64,000 bases of DNA from Nonomuraea harbinensis (GTDB lineage: Bacteria > Actinomycetota > Actinomycetes > Streptosporangiales > Streptosporangiaceae), in the NCBI RefSeq assembly GCF_019396385.1, contig NZ_JAHKRN010000022.1, positions 1 to 64,000 on the forward strand. The letters run 5' to 3'. Of this stretch, positions 1-9,185 are shown in pieces. Both the position numbers and the translations under genes were made by a program. The notes beneath the pieces are model-generated. The model searched no databases. It saw only the letters and a program-made list of their open reading frames with translations, and was not told where the DNA came from. Positions within the stretch are counted from its first letter, which is position 1. Every line of letters begins with the position of its first letter.

Positions 1-621
1 GTCCTGATCCCCGCCCCCCCGCCCGCGCGGGCGGACACCGGGCCGATCCTGTTCGTGCACGGCTACGGCGGCAACGGCAGCCGCTGGAGCACGATGATCG
101 ACCGCTTCGAGGCGGACGGGTGGCCCGCCGACCGGCTGTTCACCATCGACTACGACAGCACCAAGTCCAACGTCGACATCGCCGCCGACATCCGGGCCAG
201 GGTCGACGCCATCCGATCTTCCACGGGCGCGGCGAAGGTGACGATCGTCGCGATGTCGATGGGCTCGCTGAACAGCCGCCACTATCTCAAGTTCCTCGGC
301 GGCACGGCGGCCGTCAGCACCTGGGTCTCCCTGGCGGGCCCCAACCACGGCACGACCGCGACCCGCCTCTGCTCGGAGGAGCGGCTCACCTGCCAGGAGA
401 TGCGGATCGGCTCGCCGTTCCTGACCGAGCTCAACAGCGGTGACGAGACCCCGGGCGACGTCGCGTACGGCACGTTCTGGTCCGACTGCGACACGGTGGT
501 CAACCCCGACTCGAGCGTGTCCCTCGCCGGGGCCGTCAACACGTACGCCGGATGCCTGTCGCACGCCGCGTTCCTGACCGACGCCTCCGTCTACGCGAAG
601 GTGCGCGACTTTGTGTCCTGA
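1..621 (+). CDS. Secreted lipase/esterase, alpha/beta hydrolase (5' end outside window)
   Basis: The open frame runs in from before base 1, so only the C-terminal part is present. The first residues end in an Ala-rich ARAD stretch that looks like a signal peptidase site, which suggests an exported enzyme. The oxyanion region ILFVHGYGG follows at once, and the nucleophile elbow is AMSMGS, a variant of GHSMGG as in the LipA/EstA class of actinobacterial triacylglycerol lipases. The region LAGPNHGT after the elbow and several Cys residues that could form disulfides fit the same family. The product probably hydrolyses short- or medium-chain esters outside the cell; substrate cannot be told. The MFS gene starts 15 bases downstream. 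Confidence 0.8.
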   Translation, partial: VLIPAPPPARADTGPILFVHGYGGNGSRWSTMIDRFEADGWPADRLFTIDYDSTKSNVDIAADIRARVDAIRSSTGAAKVTIVAMSMGSLNSRHYLKFLGGTAAVSTWVSLAGPNHGTTATRLCSEERLTCQEMRIGSPFLTELNSGDETPGDVAYGTFWSDCDTVVNPDSSVSLAGAVNTYAGCLSHAAFLTDASVYAKVRDFVS

Positions 622-635
622 CCGGCCGGTGTGTC

Positions 636-2012
636 ATGCGTGACGACGTCCGCCCCGTGCCGCGGCGCCGCTGGGGGGCGCCTCCTCCCGGCGGCATCCG
701 CGCCGGTGACCCGGCCCCCTACGGCTGGGCGCCGCTCGTCATCCTGTTCCTGGTCGGCCTGGTGGACCGGGTCGAGGCCGGCCTGCTCAGCGGCCTCCTC
801 CCGCTGATCCAGGCCGAGTGGGGCATCGGCGACACCGTCGCCGGAGCGATCCCGACCGGCTCGGCGATCGCGGCGGCGGCGGTCGCCATCCCCGCCGGAT
901 ACCTCGCCGACCGTTTCAGCCGGACCCGCGTCATCACCGTCATGGTCTTCCTCTGGGCCGTGGCCACCACGGGCAGCGGCCTCGCCCCGGGATTCGCCGT
1001 CTTCTTCCTTACCCGCATGGCCCTGGCCGCGGCCGAGCACGTCGACAACCCGGCGACCGGCAGCCTGCTGGCCGACTACTACCCGCCGATCAGCCGGGCC
1101 AGGGCGTTCGGCTGGACGCGGATGTCGGCGCACCTGGGCGGGATCGGCACGGTGCTGGGCGCGGTGCTGGGGCAGGCGTTCGGCTGGCGGGCGGCGTTCC
1201 TGCTGATGGCGATCCCCGGCCTGCTGACCGCCCTGATCTGCCTGCGGCTCCGCGAGCCGGCCCGCGGCCTCCTCGACCAGGTCACCGCCGGGGCCGCCGC
1301 ACCCCCCGCGGACGGCGCCGGGTCGCGCCGGGCGACGCCGCCGCGGCTCGGGCGGCAGGTGCGGGACGTGCTCGCCGTACGCACGCTGGTCATCGTCACC
1401 GTCGGCCTGGCCACGCTGGGCATGGGCGTCGCCGGGCTCTTCTACTGGATGCCCACGCTGATCGGCCGCACCTTCGCCCTGTCCCCCGGGCAGGCCGGAG
1501 CGCTGGGCGGCCTGGTCACCGTCATCGGAGTGGTCACCGGCACCCTCGTCGGGGCGTGGCTGGGCCGCCGCGCGCACGTCACCCGCAAGGGCGGCCGGGT
1601 GCTCGTCGGCGGCTGCGGCGTCGTCGCCGGCGCGGTCGTCATGGCCGTCGCGCTGCTCGCCGCCCCCCGCGCCCTGATGCCGTTCGCCCTGCTGACGGCC
1701 GCCGCGGTCATCCTGATGTCGATGGCCACCCCGAACCTGACCGCGTCACTCGCCGACGTGATCGGAGCCTCCTCCCGAGGCATCGCCTTCGCCCTCGCCC
1801 AGCTCGTCGCCGGGGGCGCCATCGCCGTCGGACCGCTGATCGTGGGCATCCTCTCCGACCGGACCGGCTCCCTCACCAGCGCCCTGCTCGTCATGACCCT
1901 GCCCGTACTGGCCGGAGGGCTGCTCACCGTGACGGCGCGCGGCCCGTACGAGCGTGACGCCGCCCGCGTCCTGACCTCCGCCCACGACACGCCACCGACC
2001 AGCGGGGCCTGA
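636..2012 (+). CDS. MFS family transporter
   Basis: This 458-residue protein has about twelve hydrophobic segments and the major facilitator signature between helices 2 and 3 (GYLADRFSRTR). A second half-signature, GAWLGRR, lies in the C-terminal half. The N-terminal tail is short and basic, then the first membrane segment begins at PLVILFLVGLVDR. Family members are proton-coupled exporters or importers of small molecules; nothing here gives the substrate. I chose ATG 636; the frame stays open to 552, but that would overlap the lipase gene by 70 bases. The gene follows the lipase by 14 bases and may share its transcript. Confidence 0.85.
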   Translation: MRDDVRPVPRRRWGAPPPGGIRAGDPAPYGWAPLVILFLVGLVDRVEAGLLSGLLPLIQAEWGIGDTVAGAIPTGSAIAAAAVAIPAGYLADRFSRTRVITVMVFLWAVATTGSGLAPGFAVFFLTRMALAAAEHVDNPATGSLLADYYPPISRARAFGWTRMSAHLGGIGTVLGAVLGQAFGWRAAFLLMAIPGLLTALICLRLREPARGLLDQVTAGAAAPPADGAGSRRATPPRLGRQVRDVLAVRTLVIVTVGLATLGMGVAGLFYWMPTLIGRTFALSPGQAGALGGLVTVIGVVTGTLVGAWLGRRAHVTRKGGRVLVGGCGVVAGAVVMAVALLAAPRALMPFALLTAAAVILMSMATPNLTASLADVIGASSRGIAFALAQLVAGGAIAVGPLIVGILSDRTGSLTSALLVMTLPVLAGGLLTVTARGPYERDAARVLTSAHDTPPTSGA

Positions 2013-2191
2013 CGAGGAGCACGGACGCGGGCCGGCTGCCGTCGCGGCCTGCTCCGAACGATGGGATGTCGATCCGGCGCCGGTTGGCGAGATCGTCTGG
2101 TTCGTTTGCCAGGGGCGGCAGGCCCCATGAACGAGTCGTCGGCGTCAGAGAGGGCTTGTCCCCGGTGCGACACCCAAGAAGGTGGCAGGCT

Positions 2192-3793
2192 GTGACCATG
2201 CGAACGCGCGGAGCGAAATACTTCAACACCACCGGTCCCTGCGACCCGCGGCTCCACTACATGCTGCCCCCCATACCCCGGCTTCCCGAAGCGCGGACGC
2301 TCATCGAGATGGACCGCTACTTCGTCCTGCACGCCCCCCGGCAGACCGGGAAAACCACCGTCCTGGACGCTCTGGCCTCCGGCCTGACCGCCGAAGGCGG
2401 CACCGCCGCCCTCATGTTCTCCTGCGAACGCGCCAAGGCGGCGGGCGACGACTACGGCGCCGCCGAGTCGCTTCTGCTGGATTCCCTCCGCGAGTCCGCC
2501 GAGCTGTCGGGCTGGCCGAAGAAGCTGCTACCGCCACCTTCCCGGCCGCGGGTCACGCCCGGTAGCCGGTTCGGTGCGGCGCTGCGGGAGTGGTGCCGAC
2601 GCTGCCCGCGCCGGGTCGTGCTGTTCCTCGACGAGATCGACGCCTTGCAGGGCAACAGCCTGGTCAGCGTCCTCGGCCAGCTCCGCGACGGGCACAACAA
2701 GCGATCGAAAGGCTATCCGTTCCCCGCGTCGGTGGTGCTGTGCGGGTTGCGCGACCTGCGTGACTACAAGGTAGCCGCCGGCGGCGCCCCTGAGCGGTTC
2801 AATGCGGCCAGCCCGTTCAACATCCTCGCCGACTCACTGCGCCTGGGCGACTTCACCGCCGACGACATCGCCGAACTGTACGACCGACACACCCAGGCGA
2901 CCGGCCAGGAGTTCACCAAGGACGCGGTGGACCGCGCCTTCGAGCTCACCCAGGGACAACCCTGGCTGGTCAACGCCCTCGCCTACGAGATCACCTTCCA
3001 GATGAGAGTGACCGGCACCATCACCTGCGAGCGAATCGAGGAGGCCAAGGAGCGGCTCATCCGCAAGCGCGCCACCCACCTGGACTCCCTGGCGGCTCGG
3101 CTGTACGAACCAAGGGTCAAGCGGGTGATGGAGCCGATCGTGGCCGGCGGCCCCTACACCGACCGCGGCAACTCCGAGGACCTGTCCTACGCCCGCGATC
3201 TGGGCCTGATCACCCAGCAACCTCCGCCCCAGGTGGCCAACCCGATCTACCGGGAGGTCATCCTGCGCGTGCTGGGCGACCTCACGGAGCAGAACGTCCA
3301 CGCCGATCCGCACAGCTTCGTGCTCCCCGACGGCCGGTTCGACCTGCCCCGCCTGCTGGAGGAGTTCGTCGTGTTCTGGCGCGAGCACGGCGAAGTCCTC
3401 ATCCAGCAGGAGGGCTACCACGAGGCGGCGTGCCAGATCATCCTCATGGCCTTCCTGCACCGCCTCGTCAACGGCGGCGGCCACCTCGACCGCGAATACG
3501 CCGCCGGCCGCAAACGCATGGACGTCTACATCCGCTGGCCGTACACCAGCCCGGACGGCGAACGGCTGACGCAGCGCGAGGCCATGGAACTGAAGGTGTG
3601 GCGACCCGGCGCGGACGACCCGGAGCCTGCGGGCCTGGCCCAGCTCGACCGCTACCTCGACCGCCTGACCCTCACCACCGGCGTCCTGGTCATCTTCGAC
3701 CGCCGCCCCCAAGCCCCGCCCTGGAAGGAGCGCGGCAGCTTCGACCAGGCGACCACACCGTCCGGCCGCCAGGTCACTCTCCTGCGGGTGTAA
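2192..3793 (+). CDS. AAA family ATPase with C-terminal PD-(D/E)XK-like nuclease domain
   Basis: The 533-residue protein starts with a P-loop ATPase domain: Walker A is APRQTGKTT at residues 48-56 and Walker B is VVLFLDEIDAL near residues 145-155. A winged-helix-like middle follows. The C-terminal ~100 residues carry D444 (RMDVYIRW) and E466-x-K468 (AMELKVW), the spacing of a PD-(D/E)XK nuclease fold seen at the end of many AAA-ATPase-like proteins of unknown role. GTG 2192 sits 6 bases after AAGAAGGTGG; ATG 2198 is an alternative. The gene faces a broken DUF262 gene, so the two may be remnants of a defence locus. Substrate and partner are unknown. Confidence 0.75.
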   Translation: MTMRTRGAKYFNTTGPCDPRLHYMLPPIPRLPEARTLIEMDRYFVLHAPRQTGKTTVLDALASGLTAEGGTAALMFSCERAKAAGDDYGAAESLLLDSLRESAELSGWPKKLLPPPSRPRVTPGSRFGAALREWCRRCPRRVVLFLDEIDALQGNSLVSVLGQLRDGHNKRSKGYPFPASVVLCGLRDLRDYKVAAGGAPERFNAASPFNILADSLRLGDFTADDIAELYDRHTQATGQEFTKDAVDRAFELTQGQPWLVNALAYEITFQMRVTGTITCERIEEAKERLIRKRATHLDSLAARLYEPRVKRVMEPIVAGGPYTDRGNSEDLSYARDLGLITQQPPPQVANPIYREVILRVLGDLTEQNVHADPHSFVLPDGRFDLPRLLEEFVVFWREHGEVLIQQEGYHEAACQIILMAFLHRLVNGGGHLDREYAAGRKRMDVYIRWPYTSPDGERLTQREAMELKVWRPGADDPEPAGLAQLDRYLDRLTLTTGVLVIFDRRPQAPPWKERGSFDQATTPSGRQVTLLRV

Positions 3794-3840
3794 GGGTGTC
3801 CCGGGGCGGTGAACGTCCTGTCATGCAGCCCCGACGGAGG

Positions 3841-3867
3841 CCGGGGACGACTACGGCGCGTCCCCGG
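3841..3867. terminator. Bidirectional hairpin between convergent genes
   Basis: CCGGGGACG (3841-3849) pairs perfectly with CGTCCCCGG (3859-3867) around a nine-base loop. It lies between the convergent AAA ATPase gene and the DUF262 gene and overlaps the last codons of the latter. No U-tract follows on either strand, which is usual for GC-rich actinobacterial terminators. Confidence 0.5.
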
Positions 3868-6394
3868 CATGCTCGTCCGACGCGGTCACCATGGCCATGA
3901 ACCAGTCGAGCGCCGCGACGACCACGTCGGACACGGCGACGTTCGCCAACTGGGTGTTCTTGATGGGGGGATACAACTCCAGCTTGGCGACGGGTATGTC
4001 CACGCCGGGTGCGTCGTTGAGCCGCTGCCGGAGTTCCTCACGCAGCGCGGGGTCGTCGAACGGCTTGCGCTTGCGCAGCAGCCCGAAGGGGATCTCGGCG
4101 CTCTTGGCATAGAAGCGGATGGCGTACAGGCTCTGTCCGCCGACCTTGATGACCGGCGCACAGGAGGCACTCGCGGAAGTGCCGTACTGGAGGTCGCCAC
4201 CTCGTGAGCGCCAGTGCTCCAGCAGCCGCTGTACCGCGCCGGCCGCCTGCGGGCCGCTCGCCTCATTGAGCTGACGCAAGAAGCGCTGTTCCCGGGACGT
4301 CAGCGTTTCTGGCGACAAGGACCCATCGTCCGCGGCCTCGGATTCGGCGAGATCCGCGGCGATGGGCAGACCCAGGAGTTCGGCGATTTCGCGAGCGGTG
4401 ATGTGCTGATCCGCGGAGGCGCGTCCCGCACCGTCGAAACTGATGCCTTCCGTACGCAGCACCTCGTGGACGTCCCGATCCTCGTCGGGATCGGTCCAGC
4501 GGAAGTTTTCCGAGACCTGCCCGGACCTGCTGAGGACTCGGTGCGCGTTGAGCACGGGGACGCTTGCCAGATGGACGCCGACAGGCACCGGATGCGAGCC
4601 GATCAGCTCGGCGAGATCTGAGTAAGAGGTCCAGGTGGCAGCCGGCAGGACTGCCAGGGCGCTGTGCAGCAGTGTCCAGTCGCGGGAGGTCGCGCTCCCG
4701 CGGCCGGACTCCTCCGGGCCTGGCCATATGGCGATCGCACGGTCCGCGAGCCGGTCGGCGCGGGCCAGGATCTCCGCCTTGCCCCAGCGCTCACAGGCAG
4801 CGATCTCCTGGTTCATGACCAGGCCGCTCTGCCCCAGCTGCTTGCGCTTGGCGGCGAAGGAGTTGTTGCTCAGCTCCGAGTTGTAGCCGCTGAGCGTGAG
4901 ATTGCCCAGGGTGTGCACGAGCTGCCGGTGCAGGAGGTCGGCGTCGTCTCCCTCGTGGGAGAGCTCGCCCAGCCAGTCGGTGGTCATGGACTGCGGCAGG
5001 ACGTGCTCGATGGTGATGCGCTTGTCGGCCAGGTCCACCCGCTCCTTGCTGCCCAGCGACTCCTCGATACGCCGCAGAATCAGCTTCTGCTGAACCGTAC
5101 GCCCTTGCCAGTAGAAGGCGCGGCTGCGAATCTCCTCCCGCAGCTGCTCATCCGAAGGCCAGTACAGCCTGGCCGGTGACAGCGCGACACGCACCGCGTG
5201 CGGCACTTCCTCCTCGGCGCCCAGTTGCACGGCGAGCCGTTGGAAGATGCGGTTGAGGTTGCCCGTGGCGACCCCGGCGATCAGGCGGCGCACGAGGAAG
5301 CTCTCGACGTAGGCCAGCGCCTCGCCCACCTCCTCATCGCCGATGTAGTCGTCCTCCCGCAACTCGAGCAGGCGCATCACCAGCGGGTAGGCCGTGGACG
5401 CCTGCCATTCCTTGAGGAAGCGCAGCCGCCCCGCGAACGGGAAATCCTCCGGGGGGAAGAGGATCTGTTTGAGATGCCGCGCGCGACAGTGCAGATCCCG
5501 GACGTACGACTCGATTCGCCTCTCATCCCCGGACAGTGCCAGAAGCAACTGCTGATGCCCCCGGTAGACGGCGTTGTATTGGGCTTCGCCACCCTCCCGC
5601 AGGACCAGCACCAGGTACATCAATTGTTCCATGGCCTTGGCGTCCAACTGGTCCTGGATCGGCTTCCAGTATTCGTCGTAGACATGCTGGCCGCGGGTGG
5701 GCAGGCACATGAAGACATAGTTGCGAATCAGGTCCACCTGGCTGAGCCGCATGCCCGTGTTGTTGATCGACTCAAAGATACGGAACGCGTTGTCGTCCTT
5801 CTCCACCAGGATCTGCACGAGATTGAGCCGATTTAGCAGCACCGATTCCACCCGCGCGATGTCATGCGGGTCGGCCGGGTCGTCGAACTCCTTCAACATG
5901 CTGCGGAAGAACTGGTAGGTGTTGCCGATCAGACTGTCGGACTTTCCTTCGGAAGTGCCGTCCACACACGCTTTGAACGCCGCTCGGTCGCCCTGCGTGG
6001 GCAGGAGCCGGTAACGCAGTTCGCCTTGCTGGAACTTGTTGATCAGGTGGAGCTCGTTGATCCGCTCGCGAGCGGTGGGCTCCTCGGCGACCAAGTGATC
6101 TCTGATGGCGCAGAGCGCGAGCATCAGAGTGGTGAGACGCTGCTGGCCGTCCACGATGATCCACTGAGAGCGGCTCGGCGCCAGCTCCGGGCCAGGCGCG
6201 AGGACGACCGATCCCATGAAATGGCTCGGGGCATCCTGCCGCTGCTCGGCCAGCACGTCGACCTGGGCGGTGATATCGGCCCACAGCTGAGTGAGCTGTG
6301 GGCGTTCTCAGGTGTATTGGCGCTGATAAAGAGGGACCAGTAATTGTTGGTCGCCCTGAATGAGCTTGCGAAGGGTGGTTTCGTTCGCTTTCAT
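3851..6394 (-). pseudogene. DUF262/DUF1524 (GmrSD-like) protein interrupted by an in-frame TGA
   Basis: Read from ATG 6394 this is one frame of 848 codons. It opens with the DUF262 motif VPLYQRQYT and then meets TGA at 6310-6308, exactly where the family has an invariant Trp (QRxYxW). The frame resumes at once with ERPQLTQLWADI and carries the second DUF262 motif IVDGQQRLTT, then a DUF1524 HNH-like motif (IEHVLPQS ... LGNLTL), and near the C-terminus a stretch resembling alkyltransferase-like (MGMT/ATL) DNA-binding domains (PVGVHLASVPVLNAHRVL). In GmrSD-type type IV restriction enzymes DUF262 uses nucleotide to drive cutting of modified DNA. A single TGG-to-TGA change explains the break. Restart at ATG 6256 would give 801 residues without the first motif. 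Base-calling error remains possible. Confidence 0.75.
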
Positions 6395-6806
6395 GCCGTC
6401 CCGTTCATGGCGCGAGCCAACTGCATCGTCACAAGCACGCTAAGTTACAACGGCCCGCCGGACAGCCGCAAGGTCCGTAACGACGATGTCTGCAGGGCAG
6501 TACACGGCTCATCTCGGTGTGCTCGACCGCTGATTAGTGACCGCTCGGACGTTGCTCGTACGCGAAACGGATAGCCGAGAACGCATGGTTACTCACGTGT
6601 ACGCCCTAAAAAACGGCACACCAGCATTCACGAATACGACAGCAGCAAAAATCCCGCCCACATCGAGACAAATCGATGCTTGGCAGCCGCGATGGAACCA
6701 TCCGGATCTGGCGGCTCACGTCCGGGACCCGACCAGGGCGAGCGTCCTCGGTCCGGCGACGCTCGCCGGTGCGGACGGGTGAGGCGCCGATGAAAGGGCT
6801 CCCGCG
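6395..6806. other. Intergenic stretch with a possible WD40 gene fragment
   Basis: About 410 bases without a convincing gene and visibly less GC-rich than the surroundings. In the + frame through 6676 the translation SRDGTIRIWRLTSG matches the end of a WD40 propeller blade, but no start, no further blade and no intact frame flank it, so it looks like a relic. The promoter of the DUF262 gene should lie at the left end on the minus strand; I could not place it. Confidence 0.35.
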
Positions 6807-7544
6807 TCAGCCCCGGCCGAGGACGCAGAACTCGTTGCCCTCCGGGTCGGCCAGGACCTTCCACGGGGCGTCGCCCTGGCCGACGTCGGCGGCGGTGGCG
6901 CCCAGAGTTTTGAGCCGGGCCACCTCCGCCTCCTGGTCTTCGACGGGGTGCGGCAGCAGGTCGAGGTGGATGCGGTTACGCCCGGTCTTCGCGCCGGGCG
7001 TACGGAGGAACTCCAGGTACGGGCCGACGCCCTTGGCGGAGCGCAGCCGCGCGTGGTCGTCGGTCACCTCGTGCAGGGTCCAGTCCAGCGCCTCGTCCCA
7101 GAACCGGGCCATGGCGCGCGGATCCTCGCAGTCGACCACCACCGCGGCGATCGGCCCGGTGTCCCGGTAGATCTCCCGGGGCTCCAGCACGCAGAACACG
7201 TTGCCCTCCGGGTCGGCCAGGACTGTCCACGGGACGTCGCCCTGGCCCACGTCGGCGGGCGTCGCGCCGAGCTCCTGCAGGCGCGCGACCAGCTCGGCCT
7301 GGTGGGCGGCGGAGGTGGTGGAGAGGTCGAGGTGTACGCGGTACCTCACCGTCTCGGGGTCCGGGACGGTGACGAGGTCGACGTAGAAGGCGTCGGGGTC
7401 CGGCCAGGCGAAGCCCTCGGGTTCGAGGTTGGTCACGCCGGGCGCCTCGCTGGAGACGTTCCAGCCGAGCGCCTCGGCCCAGAACCGGCCGAGCGCCGAG
7501 TCGTCCCGGGCCTTGAAGTTCACCTGGATGAGTCGCAGCGCCAT
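6807..7544 (-). CDS. VOC family protein, two glyoxalase-like domains
   Basis: The 245-residue protein is a tandem of two vicinal-oxygen-chelate modules. Each begins with a strand-helix unit that includes a LGRFWAEAL or MARFWDEAL motif and ends with the near-identical segment VLADPEGN(V/E)FCVL, at about residue 120 and at the C-terminus. This DPEGNxFC ending is typical of actinobacterial glyoxalase/bleomycin-resistance-like proteins of unknown substrate. The conserved metal ligands of true glyoxalase I are not all present, so enzyme activity is uncertain. ATG 7544 begins the first strand (MALRLIQVNF); ATG 7556 four codons upstream is possible. The stop is close to the low-GC stretch at 6.4-6.8 kb. 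Confidence 0.75.
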   Translation of the reverse strand: MALRLIQVNFKARDDSALGRFWAEALGWNVSSEAPGVTNLEPEGFAWPDPDAFYVDLVTVPDPETVRYRVHLDLSTTSAAHQAELVARLQELGATPADVGQGDVPWTVLADPEGNVFCVLEPREIYRDTGPIAAVVVDCEDPRAMARFWDEALDWTLHEVTDDHARLRSAKGVGPYLEFLRTPGAKTGRNRIHLDLLPHPVEDQEAEVARLKTLGATAADVGQGDAPWKVLADPEGNEFCVLGRG

Positions 7545-7600
7545 GCCGCCGATCATAGTGGGGCGTCGCGAGCCGGCCACTGGAAGCGTGGTGCCGGCGG

Positions 7601-8488
7601 TCAACGCGGCCCTCGGTCCCACACCCGCTCCAGGAAGCCGGCGACGAGCGGGGCGATCTCCGGCAGGCGGTCCTCAAGGGCGAAGTGGCCGGTGTCGAGG
7701 ACGTGGAGTTCCGCGCCGGGCAGGTCGCGCAGGTAGGCGCGGGCGCCGGGCTCGGGGAAGAACGGGTCGTTCGCGCCCCAGGCGATGAGGGTGGGCGGGG
7801 TGTGCGTGCGCAGCCACTCCTGCCAGGCGGGGTACCGCTCGACGTTGGTGTGGTAGTCGAAGGCGAGCGCGACCTGGGCCTCCTTGCGGCCGGGCAGGTC
7901 GAGGAAGTGCTGGTCGAGGGTCCAGCCCTCGGGGGCGACGAGTTCGGGGTCGGCGACGCCGGTCTCGTACTGGCCGCGGGTGCCGGGCAGGGTGAGCAGG
8001 TCGCGGACGGTGTCCTCGGCGCCGGGCCGGTCAGGGCGCAGCGCGATGAAGTCGCGGGCTCCGGCGGACAGGCCCTCCTCGTAGACGTTGCCGTTCTGCA
8101 CGACGAGGCCCGCGATCCACTCGGGGTGCCGCTCGGCGAGCCGGAAGCCGACGGGTGCGCCGAAGTCGAAGACGTACATCACGAAGCGGGTCAGGCCGAG
8201 CTTCCGGACGAAGCCCTCGGTGATGTCGGCGAGCCGGTCGAAGGCGTAGGTGAAGCCGGCCGGGGCCTCGGTGTGCCCGAAGCCGGGGTAGTCGGGCGCG
8301 ATCAGCCGGTAACGGGCGCCCAGCACGTCGATGAGGCGGCGGAACTGGTGCGAAGCCGACGGGAAGCCGTGCAGGAGCAGCAGGACGGGCGCGTCGGCCC
8401 GCTCGGGCAGCGACTCGCGGTAGAAGACGCGGACGCCGTCGACGTCGAGGTGGCGGTGGACGGTGCGGGCGAGCGCGGGGAACGTCAT
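7601..8488 (-). CDS. Alpha/beta hydrolase (haloalkane dehalogenase/epoxide hydrolase type)
   Basis: The 295-residue cytoplasmic enzyme has the oxyanion motif LLLHGFPSAS, and at the nucleophile elbow VFDFGAP, where Asp replaces the Ser of esterases. An Asp nucleophile is characteristic of haloalkane dehalogenases and epoxide hydrolases. The acid (WGANDPFFP) and the catalytic His (LDTGHFALED) are in the expected places near the C-terminus. A cap domain lies between. The gene diverges from the CGNR regulator at 8573 with an 84-base, AT-richer gap, and close pairing of this hydrolase type with a CGNR protein suggests that the regulator controls it. The natural substrate is unknown. Confidence 0.85.
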   Translation of the reverse strand: MTFPALARTVHRHLDVDGVRVFYRESLPERADAPVLLLLHGFPSASHQFRRLIDVLGARYRLIAPDYPGFGHTEAPAGFTYAFDRLADITEGFVRKLGLTRFVMYVFDFGAPVGFRLAERHPEWIAGLVVQNGNVYEEGLSAGARDFIALRPDRPGAEDTVRDLLTLPGTRGQYETGVADPELVAPEGWTLDQHFLDLPGRKEAQVALAFDYHTNVERYPAWQEWLRTHTPPTLIAWGANDPFFPEPGARAYLRDLPGAELHVLDTGHFALEDRLPEIAPLVAGFLERVWDRGPR

Positions 8489-8572
8489 GGCTAATGCCTT
8501 TCATCGCAGAAGACACATTAGTTATAGCGATCAGCGATCTAACGTGTCAAAGCACGGATGTAGCATTAGGGC

Positions 8573-9139
8573 ATGAGTGAGCTCGGCCCCCTGACCGGTG
8601 AACCCCTCGCCCTGGACCTGGTCAACACCCGCCCGGCCACCGGCGACCTGCTGACCACGCCCGGTGACCTGCGCGCCTGGCTGGGCCTGCAGGCCGACCG
8701 GTTCGCCGAGGCGCGTGAGCTCCTCGCCGCCGAGTTCACCGCCGCCGACCTGGCCGCCGTACGCGAACTCCGCGAGCACATCGCGCGCGCCCTGGAGCAC
8801 GTCCGTGCCGGGACCCGGCCACCGGCCACCGATCTCGAAGCCGTCAACCGGGCCCAGCGTGCCGCGCCCGCCATCAGCGAGCTGACCTGGAACGGCGAGA
8901 CCGTCACGGCCACCCACCGCCGCACCGGCACCCCCGGCGCGCGCCTGACGACGTGGCTCGCCGAGGGCGCGGCCGGCCTGCTGGCGGACCCGGCGGTCGC
9001 CACGGTGCGCCAGTGCGACGCCGCCGACTGCGTCATGCTGTTCCTGCCCGCCCACCCGCGCCGCCGCTGGTGCTCGGCGGCCCGCTGCGGCAACCGCGTC
9101 CGCGTCGCCCGCCATTACAAGCGCCGCAAGCACACGTGA
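8573..9139 (+). CDS. CGNR zinc finger transcriptional regulator
   Basis: The 188-residue protein has the two-part layout of the family: an N-terminal ABATE-like helical domain beginning with EPLALDLVNTR, thought to sense a ligand, and a C-terminal zinc ribbon with Cys pairs CDAADC and CSAARC followed by the signature GNR and a basic tail (RHYKRRKH). Members bind DNA through the ribbon. The start ATG 8573 is 84 bases from the divergent alpha/beta hydrolase gene, the probable target. The 3' end meets a strong hairpin shared with the next convergent gene. Confidence 0.9.
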   Translation: MSELGPLTGEPLALDLVNTRPATGDLLTTPGDLRAWLGLQADRFAEARELLAAEFTAADLAAVRELREHIARALEHVRAGTRPPATDLEAVNRAQRAAPAISELTWNGETVTATHRRTGTPGARLTTWLAEGAAGLLADPAVATVRQCDAADCVMLFLPAHPRRRWCSAARCGNRVRVARHYKRRKHT

Positions 9140-9173
9140 GCCTGCCGGCGCCCATGGGAGAACCGGCAGGCTC
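9138..9173. terminator. Bidirectional terminator hairpin
   Basis: GAGCCTGCCGG (9138-9148) pairs perfectly with CCGGCAGGCTC (9163-9173). It starts inside the stop codon of the CGNR gene and ends just before the stop of the convergent repeat-protein gene at 9186, so it can serve both. Confidence 0.75.
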
Positions 9174-9185
9174 GTCAGCTGTCGC

